Origin: Rufibacter sp. XAAS-G3-1
GTDB lineage: Bacteria; Bacteroidota; Bacteroidia; Cytophagales; Hymenobacteraceae
Direction: 5' to 3'
Assembly: GCF_013623775.1 (NCBI RefSeq)
Contig: NZ_JABFAM010000003.1
Location: forward strand, 367,242 to 431,241
DNA length: 64,000 bases
Shown: one piece after another, positions 50,201 through 59,156 of the stretch
How the letters are laid out: every line of letters begins with the position of its first letter
How positions within the stretch are numbered: the stretch's first letter is position 1
Translations under genes and position numbers: made by a program
The notes under the pieces: generated by a model
What the model was told of the DNA's origin: nothing
What the model saw: only the letters and a program-made list of their open reading frames with translations
Databases searched by the model: none

Positions 50201-51019
50201 ATGTCGGTTCAGAAACGCGAGGTAAAAATTGTGACCACCCACCAGCTGCAAAGCATGAAAGTGAGGGGCGAGAAAATCTCTATGCTCACCGCCTATGATT
50301 TCTCCATGGCTACCTTACTGGATGCCGCCGGCACAGACGTGCTACTGGTAGGGGATTCTGCCTCTAACGTGATGGCCGGGCATGAGACTACCCTGCCCAT
50401 CACCCTGGATCAGATGATCTATCACGCTTCCTCGGTAGTGCGGGGCGTAAAGCGCGCGTTTGTGGTGGTAGACTTACCTTTTGGCTCTTACCAGGGAAAC
50501 TCCTCAGAAGCCCTGCGCTCCGCCATCCGGATTATGAAAGAATCTGGCGCCCACGGCGTGAAGTTGGAAGGCGGTGAGGAAATCAAGGAATCTGTCACCC
50601 GCATCCTGAGCGCCGGCGTGCCGGTCATGGGTCATCTGGGCCTTACGCCGCAATCTATCTATAAATTTGGCACCTACTCTGTCCGCGCCAAAGAGGAAGC
50701 CGAGGCCGAGAAACTTCTCTCTGATGCCCGCCTTCTGCAGGAACTGGGTTGCTTTGCCATTGTGCTGGAGAAAATTCCGTCTACCCTAGCCAAACGGGTG
50801 GCCGATGAGTTGGAGATCCCCATCATCGGGATTGGGGCCGGCCCGCACGTAGACGGCCAGGTGCTGGTGATCCATGACCTGCTGGGCATCACCAAAGAGT
50901 TCAAGCCCCGCTTCCTGCGCCGCTACGCCGAACTCCATGAGATTATCACCGGTGCCGTCAGCAACTACATCCAGGACGTAAAATCCCTCAATTTCCCCAG
51001 CGAAGAAGAAGCGTATTAG
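50201..51019 (+). CDS. panB: Ketopantoate hydroxymethyltransferase
   Basis: This enzyme transfers a hydroxymethyl group from methylene-tetrahydrofolate to 2-oxoisovalerate, first step of pantothenate/coenzyme A synthesis. The 272-residue TIM-barrel has family segments: [30 protein letters not shown], metal/substrate region [26 protein letters not shown], and the catalytic Glu in IVLEKIPS. Length is normal. panC or panD are not next to it. A promoter box is 25 bp upstream. The final residues are an extended, polar tail. Confidence 0.97.
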   Translation: MSVQKREVKIVTTHQLQSMKVRGEKISMLTAYDFSMATLLDAAGTDVLLVGDSASNVMAGHETTLPITLDQMIYHASSVVRGVKRAFVVVDLPFGSYQGNSSEALRSAIRIMKESGAHGVKLEGGEEIKESVTRILSAGVPVMGHLGLTPQSIYKFGTYSVRAKEEAEAEKLLSDARLLQELGCFAIVLEKIPSTLAKRVADELEIPIIGIGAGPHVDGQVLVIHDLLGITKEFKPRFLRRYAELHEIITGAVSNYIQDVKSLNFPSEEEAY

Positions 51020-51120
51020 TTGTTAGTTGTCAGTTGTTAGAAGCTCCTGCTGAGAAGAGCTGGGGCTGTGACGTAGACTAACTAATAGCCTCCTCACCCC
51101 CAAAGCACAGAACGCACACC

Positions 51121-51159
51121 CGTTTAGGGGCCTATTTCTGAAAAAGAACCGCTAAACGC
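51121..51159. repeat. Intergenic hairpin, GTTTT/CTGTTTT family
   Basis: CGTTTAGGGGCCTATTTC, then AAAAAGAACCGCTAAACG. It is bracketed by TTAGTTGTTAGTTGTCAG (51017-51041) and its inverted ACTGACAACTAG (51176-51187) simple repeats. Confidence 0.55.
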
Positions 51160-51215
51160 AAACTTCAACATTGAAACTGACAACTAGAAACGGACAACTA
51201 ACCCCCATAAGCCCA

Positions 51216-51893
51216 ATGCCAAACCTTGACGTTCTCTTTGAAGACAACCATATTCTGGTGGTAAACAAGCCGAGCGGGGTGTTGGTGCAGGGCGATGAGA
51301 CGGGCGATGTGCCGCTTTCTGAGCTGGCCAAAGAATACATCAAACAGAAGCACCAGAAGCCGGGCAACGTTTTCATGGGCGTGGTACACCGGCTGGACCG
51401 GCCGGTGAGCGGCGTGGTCTTGCTGGCGAAGACCTCCAAAGCCCTAAGCCGCCTGAACGAGCAGTTCAAAACCCGCAAAACGCAGAAAGTCTATTGGGCC
51501 ATCACGCAACGGACTCCCCAGCCTGAAAGCGGAACCCTGGTGCATTGGCTTATCAAAGACTCCGAACGCAACACCACCAAAGCCCTCACCACAGAAAAGC
51601 CCGGCAGCCAACGCGCCGAACTCAGCTATTCTTTGTTAAAAAGCATCGGGGGGAAATCGCTGGTTGAGGTAAGACCGGTCACTGGCAGACCGCACCAGAT
51701 AAGGGTACAGTTGGCCTCGCTTAAATGCCCCATCCTGGGAGACCTTAGATATGGCGCTCCTGAGCCTATGCCCAACAAAAGCATTTGTCTGCACGCGCGG
51801 GAGCTGGGGTTTGAGCACCCCGTTCTTAAAACCTGGGTTACCGTTCAGGCCCCTCCCCCACGCATTTCGGCCTGGCAACCCTTTCAGCCTTGA
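51216..51893 (+). CDS. RluA family RNA pseudouridine synthase
   Basis: The 225-residue enzyme converts uridine to pseudouridine in rRNA or tRNA. The catalytic-Asp motif HRLDRPVSG is at about residues 65-73, preceded by NHILVVNKPSGVLVQ and followed by GRPHQIRVQLA, all RluA landmarks. No N-terminal S4 domain is present, so it is a minimal form resembling RluC/RluD cores or TruC. The upstream 15 codons (from 51171) are simple-repeat sequence, so the ATG at 51216 is used. Target base unknown. Confidence 0.93.
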   Translation: MPNLDVLFEDNHILVVNKPSGVLVQGDETGDVPLSELAKEYIKQKHQKPGNVFMGVVHRLDRPVSGVVLLAKTSKALSRLNEQFKTRKTQKVYWAITQRTPQPESGTLVHWLIKDSERNTTKALTTEKPGSQRAELSYSLLKSIGGKSLVEVRPVTGRPHQIRVQLASLKCPILGDLRYGAPEPMPNKSICLHARELGFEHPVLKTWVTVQAPPPRISAWQPFQP

Positions 51894-52043
51894 TTTTGTG
51901 TTGCCTGGTTCTGTCAATCTCTTTAAGGTTGGGGAACGAAAGCAATGCGTGGTAGAGCCAAGGCATGCTTTGTCTCTACGGTTCTCCCTGTCATCCCTTC
52001 TGTTCAAAGCAAAACGGCGGCGTGGCCGAAGGATAGTTTTCCT

Positions 52044-52079
52044 GTTTAGCGGCTGTTTTCAGAAAAACAGCCACTAAAC
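52044..52079. repeat. Intergenic hairpin, GTTTT/CTGTTTT family
   Basis: GTTTAGCGGCTGTTTTCAG, then AAAAACAGCCACTAAAC. Arms share GTTTAGCGG with the perfect copy at 24937. Confidence 0.65.
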
Positions 52080-52196
52080 GCCTTGCACCCCCTCTTGACC
52101 CTGGACTCAGAACTCCAGACTCAGAACTTAATACCGCCTTGCCGGGCCAAGTATAAAAATGATTCTCATCAGTTTTCTTCATTTTACAGGTCTGGC

Positions 52197-52229
52197 TTTG
52201 CAGCGTTTGCTACTTGCGTTGTAGCTTTG
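52197..52229 (+). promoter_or_regulatory. Promoter TTTG-N21-TAGCTTTG of the desaturase
   Basis: The only gene in the window with both boxes well placed: TTTG at 52197-52200, and TAGCTTTG at 52222-52229, 42 bp before the ATG. Confidence 0.65.
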
Positions 52230-52271
52230 TGAACTTATTTACGGCAGCACTGTTTTGATTGTGCCTGCTAT

Positions 52272-53042
52272 ATGTTTGGCTTAAAGTATTACTTGCATTC
52301 ATCCCGTATGATCATCATCCTCTTTTTTGTAGCCCATTGGTACCTGTCGCTGTTTGTGCAGACGTTTTACCTGCACCGCTACGCCGCTCACAAAATGTTC
52401 ACCATGAATGCGTTCTGGGAGAAGTTCTTTTTCCTCTTCACCTACGTCAGCCAGGGCTCGTCTTTCTTGTCGCCTCGTGCCTACGCCATTCTGCACCGTA
52501 TGCACCACGCCTTCTCAGACACCCCCCGGGACCCGCATTCTCCGCATTTCTCCAGTAACGCTTTCACCATGATGTGGAAGACCAAGAACATCTACAATGA
52601 CGTACTCAAAAACCGTGTGGAGCCCGAAATGCGTTTTGAAGGCAATTACCCGGTTTGGCGGCTGGTAGAAAGCATTGGCGACCATTGGGTTTCCCGTTTG
52701 GTTTGGGGTACATTCTACGTGGTATTTTATATCAACTTCGCCACGCACTGGTGGATGTACCTGCTGTTGCCGCTACACTTTTTGATGGGCCCGCTGCACG
52801 GAGCCATTGTGAACTGGAGCGGACACAAATACGGCTACCAGAACTTTGACAACCATGACAAGTCCAGGAATTCCCTTTTCTTTGACTTCCTGACCGGCGG
52901 CGAGCTGTTCCAGAACAATCACCATAAACTGCCTAACCGCGTGAACTTCGGGGTGAAATGGTGGGAAGTGGACCCCACCTACCCGGTTATCTGGACGTTG
53001 GATAAAATAGGGATCATCAAGCTGAAGAAAGCCCGCGCTTAA
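52272..53042 (+). CDS. Membrane fatty acid desaturase
   Basis: The 256-residue membrane enzyme introduces a double bond into fatty acyl chains. The three histidine clusters that hold the di-iron site are visible: HRYAAH, HRMHH, and NNHHKLPNR. Hydrophobic helices surround them (ILFFVAHWYLSLFV, FFLFTYVSQGSSFL). Size is that of short acyl-CoA/acyl-lipid delta-9-type desaturases. The promoter is clear. Membrane fluidity control in the cold is the usual role. The convergent terminator at 53060 follows. Confidence 0.93.
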   Translation: MFGLKYYLHSSRMIIILFFVAHWYLSLFVQTFYLHRYAAHKMFTMNAFWEKFFFLFTYVSQGSSFLSPRAYAILHRMHHAFSDTPRDPHSPHFSSNAFTMMWKTKNIYNDVLKNRVEPEMRFEGNYPVWRLVESIGDHWVSRLVWGTFYVVFYINFATHWWMYLLLPLHFLMGPLHGAIVNWSGHKYGYQNFDNHDKSRNSLFFDFLTGGELFQNNHHKLPNRVNFGVKWWEVDPTYPVIWTLDKIGIIKLKKARA

Positions 53043-53059
53043 GCAGCAGCTTGTCATAC

Positions 53060-53108
53060 AAAAAGCAGAGAGGCGGCTTCCAACTCAGGAGGCGCCTCTC
53101 TGCTTTTT
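53060..53108. terminator. Bidirectional terminator overlapping a stop codon
   Basis: AAAAAGCAGAGAGGCG / CGCCTCTCTGCTTTTT, a 16-bp perfect stem. The DUF418 stop codon (53085-53087) lies in its loop, so the gene's last codons are part of the stem. Confidence 0.8.
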
Positions 53109-54230
53109 ACCGGCTATCCATCTTAGAGAATACTCCACAGGGCCTAGTTTGTACCGTCTCAAGAGCCAGGATGAGAAATACAGTTGCACGCTGATCACAG
53201 CCCCATAGAGCAGAACACATTGCCACGGCTCCAGTTCCAGAAACAAGCCCAGCCCGTAACCATAAAACAGAAGGCTGAACAGCAGGTTCTGTACCAGGTA
53301 ATGCGTTAGGGTTAATCTTCCCAGCACTTGCAACGGGGAAAGGACACGTTGGAACAGCGGCATTGCCCACAGCAGCAACGGCAAAGAAGCCAGGCAAACG
53401 ACTGCCGCATAGAAATACACTCCCAAGCTCACCTCTTTCAACCAAAACCCATCTCCTGACTCTCCGCGCCAACCCGCTATCTGTGCCACCGCCACTAGTA
53501 CGAGCACAAGCCCCAAGTGACCCAGGAAACATTTCCTAAGCCGCACCGGCGAGGCCAACAACGGCAACTTTCTGCTTCTGACAAAAGCGAAGCCCAGCAA
53601 CATAAAGGCAAATATGCGGGCATAGAAAAGCAGCGCCTGCCAGGTAAAGATGCTTTGCAGATACTCCTGTACCCGGAAGGCCATCAGTTCTAAAAAGCTC
53701 CCTGACTTAAGAGTCGCCACGTTTTGCACTGGAATTGGTTCTCCTGGTGCTCCCCACAACTTTCCTACAAAGCTGAAAAGCAGCAATCCAGCCCCAAGTA
53801 GCAGCAAAAGTTTGGGGCTCCGGTTCCGAAGCAGCAACAAAAGGCCGCCCATGCATGCGTATTGGATCAGCACATCGCCTTCCCAAATAAACAGAACCTG
53901 CAAAGCACCTAGAAGAAACAACCCTCCTAGTCTGCGGAGAAAGAAACGTTGCCCCTGGCTAGGCAATCCCAAAGCCGCCGATGCCCCAAACACGAAGGAA
54001 AAGATGGGGTAGAACTTACCTCTCACTAAAACCATCAACCCCAGAAGCAAAAAGTGATTTACCCCGTGCGGGTACCGGGCGCTGTACTCGGCAAAAAGAA
54101 CATTGGTCGTGTGCATGGAAAAAAGATTCTCCAAGCCGATGCCCAGTAGGGCGAAGCCGCGCATGACATCTATCTGCTTTATCCGGCCAGATGCTTTGTC
54201 TTCCAGATTGGCAGATTGAACGAGTTCCAT
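53085..54230 (-). CDS. DUF418 family membrane protein
   Basis: The 381-residue protein has about ten helices and the DUF418 layout: RIKQIDVMRGFALLGIGLENLF at the N-terminus, GASAALGLPSQ, and the conserved C-terminal pair LGRLTLTHYLVQNLLFSLLFY and LRWIAG. Such proteins are suspected transporters or acyltransferase-like enzymes, without proven function. The start overlaps the upstream extension of the divergent sulfatase-like gene. The last 8 residues are encoded by terminator arms. Confidence 0.88.
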   Translation of the reverse strand: MELVQSANLEDKASGRIKQIDVMRGFALLGIGLENLFSMHTTNVLFAEYSARYPHGVNHFLLLGLMVLVRGKFYPIFSFVFGASAALGLPSQGQRFFLRRLGGLFLLGALQVLFIWEGDVLIQYACMGGLLLLLRNRSPKLLLLLGAGLLLFSFVGKLWGAPGEPIPVQNVATLKSGSFLELMAFRVQEYLQSIFTWQALLFYARIFAFMLLGFAFVRSRKLPLLASPVRLRKCFLGHLGLVLVLVAVAQIAGWRGESGDGFWLKEVSLGVYFYAAVVCLASLPLLLWAMPLFQRVLSPLQVLGRLTLTHYLVQNLLFSLLFYGYGLGLFLELEPWQCVLLYGAVISVQLYFSSWLLRRYKLGPVEYSLRWIAGKKQRGAS

Positions 54231-54238
54231 TACCTTCG
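54231..54238 (+). promoter_or_regulatory. Possible -7 box (TACCTTCG)
   Basis: One base off TAnnTTTG, 34 bp before the ATG at 54273. It supports that start over the upstream ATG at 54216, which lies inside the divergent gene. Confidence 0.35.
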
Positions 54239-54272
54239 GTCTCTAGATGAGAAAGCAAGTTACAGGAAATAC

Positions 54273-55913
54273 ATGAGGCAACGCTTTTTAAGGCCCACAC
54301 CTTTTCTTCTATTTTGTGCGCTGGCCCTGTTTGTCCTGACGGTGGAGATGCGGCCCGGCCGGTTTTATTTTATCACTACCTTTCTCCTGTTTCAGGACAG
54401 CCTGGCAAATCTGCTGCTCTACCTGCTGGTGTTCACCTTCTCCCTGGCAGGCCTGTTCCTATTGCTCTTCAACCAAAGCAAGGCCATTTCACGGCTAACG
54501 CTGGCGTTGCTCCTGCCCTGTCTGCTCATCAGCCTTACGTTCCGGTTTATCACGGGCTACAACTTCATGTACTCAGACGCGGTTTTATCCTGGAACAATT
54601 TAGCACTGGCCCAGACTGCCTTGCAGAATTATGCATGGCAAGCAGGTATGGCTTTTCTTTCGGCTGTTTTAACCATCATGGGCATTATCTGGGTAAGGAA
54701 AAGAACCGCCTGGCGCGTAGCCGCCATGACTGCCTGCGTGATGCCCTTGGCTGCCATGGCAGTGTTTGGCCTAATCAAAAGAACCGCGGGTATTGTAGAT
54801 GACTTCCCGGCGCTGTACCGGGTACCCCTCACGGTGCTGGCCACCGTCACTGATAAATTGCCCCAGCCCACCCGGTTGCCGGTACCCGTACCTCCGGTAA
54901 CCAAGGGGGTGCAGCACCTGTTCCTGATTGTGGATGAAAGCATCACCGCCACCGAGCTTACCCTGCACCAGCCCCGCCTCCAAACCACACCTTTTCTATA
55001 TTCGGCACGGAATGAGTTGCTGGACTTCGGGATAGCCAGTTCCATGACCAACCAGAGCGCGGGCTCCAATATTGCCTTAATGAGCGGCACCCGCCCTTCT
55101 GAAATCCCAGACAGTGCGTACAGCACCTTCTCCCGAACCAATATCTTCCAGTTCGCCCAGAGGGCGGGTTACACCACGTATTACATAGACGCGCAACTAG
55201 GCGGAAACGTGCTGCAGAACTTCATGAGCCCCGAAGACCTGAAGTACATTGATCATGTGGTGCGCCCGGCGGTTTCTCATCCACAAGTTCCCTACCATGA
55301 CCGCGACATGCTGGTGGCTGAACTTCTGGCTGAGTTGTCCAAGAAGAAAGAAAAAGTATTTGCCTATGTGGTGAAAGCGGGCGCCCATTGGCCTTTTGCC
55401 CGCACCTACCCGGCAGACTCGGCGTTTTTCAAACCGGTACTCCCGCCTCGTAGCATTTACAAAGACCCGCAGCGCACCCTGAACACGTACCACAACGCTA
55501 TCCGCTGGACGGTAGACCAGTTCTGGCACCGCCTAATGGCTACCATTATGCCCCCAGACAGCACCGTTATCCTCTACACCTCAGACCACGGGCAAAATCT
55601 GTCGCAGTCTGGCATCAGCCTGACTCATGCCTCGGTGCAAGAGACTTCGCTGCAGGAAGCCGCCGTGCCGCTGTGGGTATGGGATCCTGGGCAGGTCACG
55701 GGGCTAAAGCCATGGGCAAGAAGGAAACAGGGTTACGGCCACGCGCATATCTTTCCTGCTTTACTCCGGCTGCAGGGCTATGATCCGGCATGGGTGCGGC
55801 GGCAGTATGGATTCTCCTTGTTTGACAGCCTCCCACCTGCCGCCGCCAAAAGGTTTTTTATAGCGGGAGATTTGTTTGGCCGGGGCCCGCATAACCTGGT
55901 GCCCTTTCCTTAA
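54273..55913 (+). CDS. Sulfatase-fold phosphoethanolamine transferase-like protein
   Basis: The 546-residue inner-membrane protein has five N-terminal helices, then a periplasmic alkaline-phosphatase-type domain from about residue 205. Metal-binding segments are LIVDESITA and YTSDHGQNLS, and HAHIFPALLRLQGY near the C-terminus. EptA-type enzymes transfer phosphoethanolamine to lipid A or glycans. The usual catalytic Thr region corresponds to SMTNQSAGSNIALMSG here, and I cannot assign the nucleophile with certainty. The ATG at 54216 is also in frame but lies in the neighbouring gene. Confidence 0.8.
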   Translation: MRQRFLRPTPFLLFCALALFVLTVEMRPGRFYFITTFLLFQDSLANLLLYLLVFTFSLAGLFLLLFNQSKAISRLTLALLLPCLLISLTFRFITGYNFMYSDAVLSWNNLALAQTALQNYAWQAGMAFLSAVLTIMGIIWVRKRTAWRVAAMTACVMPLAAMAVFGLIKRTAGIVDDFPALYRVPLTVLATVTDKLPQPTRLPVPVPPVTKGVQHLFLIVDESITATELTLHQPRLQTTPFLYSARNELLDFGIASSMTNQSAGSNIALMSGTRPSEIPDSAYSTFSRTNIFQFAQRAGYTTYYIDAQLGGNVLQNFMSPEDLKYIDHVVRPAVSHPQVPYHDRDMLVAELLAELSKKKEKVFAYVVKAGAHWPFARTYPADSAFFKPVLPPRSIYKDPQRTLNTYHNAIRWTVDQFWHRLMATIMPPDSTVILYTSDHGQNLSQSGISLTHASVQETSLQEAAVPLWVWDPGQVTGLKPWARRKQGYGHAHIFPALLRLQGYDPAWVRRQYGFSLFDSLPPAAAKRFFIAGDLFGRGPHNLVPFP

Positions 55914-55933
55914 CCTCTCTTCCATCAGCCTAA

Positions 55934-56250
55934 GAGCATGTTTAAACATTCAGGCAGTGGTGTAGAAGGCATGATGGTTAAGAAATCTCTTTTGGTAGAG
56001 ATGCCATACCTTGCGTCTGGCGTGCACGAGCGTTCCATAGAGCCAAGACGCAACGTATGGCGTCTCTACATTTGCGGTAGCATACATGCTACACGACTGC
56101 CATTTATTTTTGCGCTGCAAACGACCATAAAAAGAACCTGCGGGCAATCTTTTTCTTGTAACCATAGCGCTGCTACGCTACTCAAAAAACGCTTCCGCAG
56201 AACCTTTCTCTGGTCATCTTCTTCTGCAAACCTCAAATTCTAACAGGCTC
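55934..56250. mobile_element. MITE copy with TAA duplication and nested repeat
   Basis: Starts GAGCATGTTTAAACATTC and ends TAACAGGCTC, with TAA at 55931-55933 and 56251-56253. It contains a nested dyad (TAGAGATGCCATACCTTGCG / CGCAACGTATGGCGTCTCTA, about 55998-56069). Its right part (56112-56237) shares AACGACCATAAAAAGAACCT with the 59157 copy. Two short frames (101 and 71 codons) in it are not credible genes. Confidence 0.65.
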
Positions 56251-56258
56251 TAAACTCA

Positions 56259-56293
56259 TTTTTAACCTGTTTTCCATAAATCAGCCTGAAAAC
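56259..56293. repeat. Intergenic hairpin, GTTTT/CTGTTTT family
   Basis: TTTTTAACCTGTTTTCC, then ATAAATCAGCCTGAAAAC. A further weak copy is at 56501-56539 (CGTTTTCCGCCTGTTTTCC). Nothing else is recognised in 56300-56590. Confidence 0.5.
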
Positions 56294-56592
56294 ACATGCG
56301 GCTTTCTGGACGGTTCAAGTATAATCACCCCCATTCTCCTATCTTAAGAACAATACGTGTGCCGTGCATCTGCAAACCGCTTCCCCGGCCTGCCCCCGAC
56401 AGGACGGAAGAAAAGCGCATCAGCCTGCCATTCATCTGTTTTGGCAACTCATAGTGATTAACGTCTTAAAGCACCAGGTAATGACCGTTTCTGGCACCTG
56501 CGTTTTCCGCCTGTTTTCCTTAAAATAACCCAAAAAAGGTTTTCACAAATAATCTCATCGTCAAACCATTAGCACATTCAATATTATTCACG

Positions 56593-56600
56593 TATCTTTG
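56593..56600 (+). promoter_or_regulatory. -7 box (TATCTTTG) of the rpsP operon
   Basis: Exact TAnnTTTG match, 45 bp before the rpsP ATG. Confidence 0.7.
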
Positions 56601-56644
56601 CGCCCCAATGCCGGACGGGATCCGGCGCTTTAACAAATTCAACT

Positions 56645-57202
56645 ATGGCTGTTAAAATCAGACTGGCCCGCAGAGGCCGCAAAAAAGCTGCGATGTATGA
56701 CATTGTAGTAGCAGATGCTCGTTCACCACGTGATGGTCGTTTCATTGAGAAACTGGGCACGTACAACCCATTAACCAACCCTGCCACTATCAACTTCAAC
56801 GAAGACAAAGCGTTGGCGTGGGTATTGAAAGGTGCACAGCCAACAGACACCGTGAAAGCCATGCTTTCTTACACCGGTGTCATGTTCAGAAAACACTTAC
56901 AGATTGGTGTATTGAAAGGCGCCGTGACGCAAGAGCAGGCAGATGCCCGCTACGCTGAGTGGAAAGCTGCCAAAGAAGCCAAAATAACTGGTAAAGTAGA
57001 GAAACTAGGAAGCGACAAAGCTGCTCAGAGACAAGCTGCTTTAGAGGCTGAAGCCAAGGTAAACACTGCTCGCGCAGAGGCTATCCGGAAGAAAAACACG
57101 CCAGAGCCAGTTGCTGAAGAAGCTCCTGCTGCGGAAGGTGATGCTACTGAAGGTGCTGCTGATGCTCCGGCTGCTGACACTGCTGAAGAAGCTCAAGCTT
57201 AA
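56645..57202 (+). CDS. rpsP: 30S ribosomal protein S16
   Basis: The protein binds 16S rRNA during small-subunit assembly. Residues 1-80 are the standard S16 ([42 protein letters not shown]). The protein is 185 residues, roughly twice the bacterial norm. The C-terminal 100 residues are charged, then Ala/Glu-rich ([20 protein letters not shown]). Such tails are seen in Bacteroidota. First gene of the classical rpsP-rimM-trmD-rplS group. The promoter is 45 bp upstream. Confidence 0.97.
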   Translation: MAVKIRLARRGRKKAAMYDIVVADARSPRDGRFIEKLGTYNPLTNPATINFNEDKALAWVLKGAQPTDTVKAMLSYTGVMFRKHLQIGVLKGAVTQEQADARYAEWKAAKEAKITGKVEKLGSDKAAQRQAALEAEAKVNTARAEAIRKKNTPEPVAEEAPAAEGDATEGAADAPAADTAEEAQA

Positions 57203-57213
57203 TTTCACAAGCC

Positions 57214-57807
57214 ATGACGTTAGACGCCTGCTTCCAGCTGGGGTACATAATGAAGACGCATGGCACCAAAGGCCAGGTAGTCGCGTTTTTTGACGTGGAC
57301 TTTCCGGAAGAGTACGATGAATTGGAATCAGTTTTCCTGTTAATCAACGGGAAGCTGGTTCCTTTTTTCATTGATGACCTCAACCCCCAGGACAAAGGCC
57401 GCAGCATCCTCAAGTTTGAGGACGTGAAAACCGTAGCCGATGCCGAGAAACTCAAAGGCACTGCCATTTACTTGCCGCTCAACCAACTTCCAGAGTTGGA
57501 AGAAGACCAGTTCTACTTCCATGAGGTGATTGGCTACCTGGTAGTAGATGAACAACTTGGCGAATTGGGCACAGTGCAGACTTTCTTTGACTTGCCTAAC
57601 CAGGATCTGCTGGCCATGGACTACCAGGGCCACGAAGTACTGATTCCGGTGCAGGACGAGATCATTCTACGCACGAACAAAGACGAGCGCAAACTCTACG
57701 TGAACCTGCCAGAGGGCCTGCTGGAAGTCTACACCCAACCCTCTAACCGCCAGTTAGAGGAACCGCCCCTGAACGGCGAGGAGGACGAGGACGATGACAC
57801 GGTTTGA
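57214..57807 (+). CDS. rimM: Ribosome maturation factor RimM
   Basis: RimM helps 30S assembly by binding S19 near the 16S 3' domain. The 197 residues have an N-terminal barrel ([25 protein letters not shown]) and a PRC-barrel C-terminus ([46 protein letters not shown]). The acidic tail EEDEDDD is normal for this phylum. It begins 11 bp after rpsP and overlaps trmD by 14 bp, showing translational coupling. Confidence 0.95.
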   Translation: MTLDACFQLGYIMKTHGTKGQVVAFFDVDFPEEYDELESVFLLINGKLVPFFIDDLNPQDKGRSILKFEDVKTVADAEKLKGTAIYLPLNQLPELEEDQFYFHEVIGYLVVDEQLGELGTVQTFFDLPNQDLLAMDYQGHEVLIPVQDEIILRTNKDERKLYVNLPEGLLEVYTQPSNRQLEEPPLNGEEDEDDDTV

Positions 57808-58483
57808 CATCATCACCTGCCAGCCCCACCTGCTCACCGGCCCTTTTGACCATTCCATCTTAAAGCGGGCGCAGGACAAAGGCCTGGTAGAAGTACACCT
57901 GCACGACCTCCGGAAATACGCCATCAACAAGCACGGCCAGATTGACGACTACGCCTTTGGCGGCGGCGCCGGCATGGTGCTCATGGTAGAACCCATTGCC
58001 AAATGCATACGGGAACTGCAAGCAACCCGCAGCTATGATGCCGTGATTTACATGACCCCAGACGGCCAGACGCTGAACCAGCCCATGGCCAACCGGTTGT
58101 CCATGCTGCAGAACATCATCCTTCTGTGTGGCCACTACAAAGGTGTGGATCAGCGCGTGCGCGATATGTTTGTGACCCACGAGATCAGCATTGGGGACTA
58201 CGTATTGTCGGGCGGTGAACTGGCGGCGGCGGTCTTGGCAGACTCGCTCATAAGGTTGATTCCGGGCGTGTTGAATGACGAGAGCAGTGCGCTCTCAGAC
58301 TCGTTCCAGGACAACCTGTTGGCACCGCCCGTGTACTCGCGTCCCGCTGATTTTGAAGGACATACCGTGCCAGACATCCTCCTCTCGGGCAACACGCCCA
58401 AGGTAGAAGAGTGGCGCTTTGAGCAAGCCGTACAGCGTACCCAGCAACTACGCCCCGATTTGTTGCGCGAGGAAAAAATTTAG
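57794..58483 (+). CDS. trmD: tRNA (guanine-N1)-methyltransferase
   Basis: TrmD methylates G37 of tRNAs next to the anticodon and prevents frameshifts. The 229-residue SPOUT-fold enzyme has the trefoil-knot segments [28 protein letters not shown], and [20 protein letters not shown], plus [13 protein letters not shown]. Length matches. It overlaps rimM and is followed by rplS after about 80 bp with its own promoter box. Confidence 0.97.
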   Translation: MTRFDIITCQPHLLTGPFDHSILKRAQDKGLVEVHLHDLRKYAINKHGQIDDYAFGGGAGMVLMVEPIAKCIRELQATRSYDAVIYMTPDGQTLNQPMANRLSMLQNIILLCGHYKGVDQRVRDMFVTHEISIGDYVLSGGELAAAVLADSLIRLIPGVLNDESSALSDSFQDNLLAPPVYSRPADFEGHTVPDILLSGNTPKVEEWRFEQAVQRTQQLRPDLLREEKI

Positions 58484-58515
58484 AAGTTTTAACTTACAAT
58501 TCAAAAAATAACGTC

Positions 58516-58523
58516 TATATTTG
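58516..58523 (+). promoter_or_regulatory. -7 box (TATATTTG) of rplS
   Basis: Exact TAnnTTTG match, 41 bp before the rplS ATG. It gives L19 a separate promoter besides read-through from trmD. Confidence 0.65.
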
Positions 58524-58564
58524 CACTCCGAATTTTGCAGATAAAAAGACACTATATTATAGTC

Positions 58565-58918
58565 ATGAGCGATTTAATTAAATTAGTAGAGCAGGAATAC
58601 ACAGAGAAACGTGCCTCAATTCCTACTTTTGCTGCTGGCGACACAGTGAATATTCACGTGAAAATCCGTGAAGGTAACAAAGAGCGTATCCAGCAATTCC
58701 AAGGCGTGGTATTGCAACGCAGAAACTCCGGTGCCAGCGAGACTTTCACTGTAAGAAAAGTGTCTAACCAAATCGGAACTGAGCGTATTTTCCCGCTTCT
58801 TTCTCCAAACATTGACAAAATCGAGGTTATCCGCAGAGGTAAAGTAAGAAGAGCCCGTCTGTTCTACCTGAGAGGCCTTTCTGGTAAAGCCGCCCGTATC
58901 AAAGAAAAAAGAAGCTAA
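58565..58918 (+). CDS. rplS: 50S ribosomal protein L19
   Basis: L19 lies at the subunit interface and supports 70S stability. The 117 residues match the family: [74 protein letters not shown]. The frame is open for ten codons before the ATG at 58565, but that part has promoter-like TATATTTG and A-runs, so it is left out. Terminator at 59107. Confidence 0.97.
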   Translation: MSDLIKLVEQEYTEKRASIPTFAAGDTVNIHVKIREGNKERIQQFQGVVLQRRNSGASETFTVRKVSNQIGTERIFPLLSPNIDKIEVIRRGKVRRARLFYLRGLSGKAARIKEKRS

Positions 58919-59068
58919 GTGACTGGACAAAAATAACACTATCTTCTTGTCATATTGGAAGGATCTCAGTAGCAAACGGAAATGGCGTTTATTTACAGCA
59001 TTTCCAGTTCGCCCACAAGATCCTTGTAGGATGACAAAATAGATAGTCTAATTTGCCCTCCTACTTAA
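58917..59068. mobile_element. TCCTGGAAGGATCT element copy after rplS
   Basis: It begins AAGTGACTGGACAAAAATAAC, like AAGTAATTGGACAGAAATAAC at 7145, and has CAAGATCCTTGTAGGATGAC at the right inner arm. The end TTGCCCTCCTACTTA matches the 7290-7310 end. It overlaps the rplS stop by two bases, and separates the gene from its terminator. Confidence 0.6.
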
Positions 59069-59106
59069 TACCAACTGGAATAAGTTACTCCATAGTTTTA
59101 GTATTG

Positions 59107-59138
59107 AAAAAGCCGATCTCGACGAGGTCGGCTTTTTT
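59107..59138 (+). terminator. Rho-independent terminator of the rpsP-rplS operon
   Basis: AAAAAGCCGATCTC, loop gac, GAGGTCGGCTTTTT with one G-T pair, followed by T-rich sequence. Confidence 0.8.
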
Positions 59139-59156
59139 GTTGCCATTACAGTTTTA

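Larger units (their letters stand above)
51894..52271. other. Gap with hairpin and desaturase promoter
   Basis: Contains a family hairpin (52044-52079), a GAGTC/GACTC-type repeat (52098-52130, TGGACTCAGAACTCCAGACT) and a promoter. The part 51894-52040 shows nothing beyond sequence resembling the ends of other repeats. Confidence 0.5.

Noticed and set aside
54216..54272. Upstream start of the sulfatase-like gene
   Set aside because: It lies within the divergent DUF418 start, and a near-consensus promoter box follows it. The ATG at 54273 gives a normal membrane-anchor N-terminus.
1016..56539. All hairpin-family copies as plain Rho-independent terminators
   Set aside because: Several copies lie in divergent gaps (6462, 16181, 26334, 34507), many lack a T run, and separate strong terminators exist beside some of them (22617, 50010).
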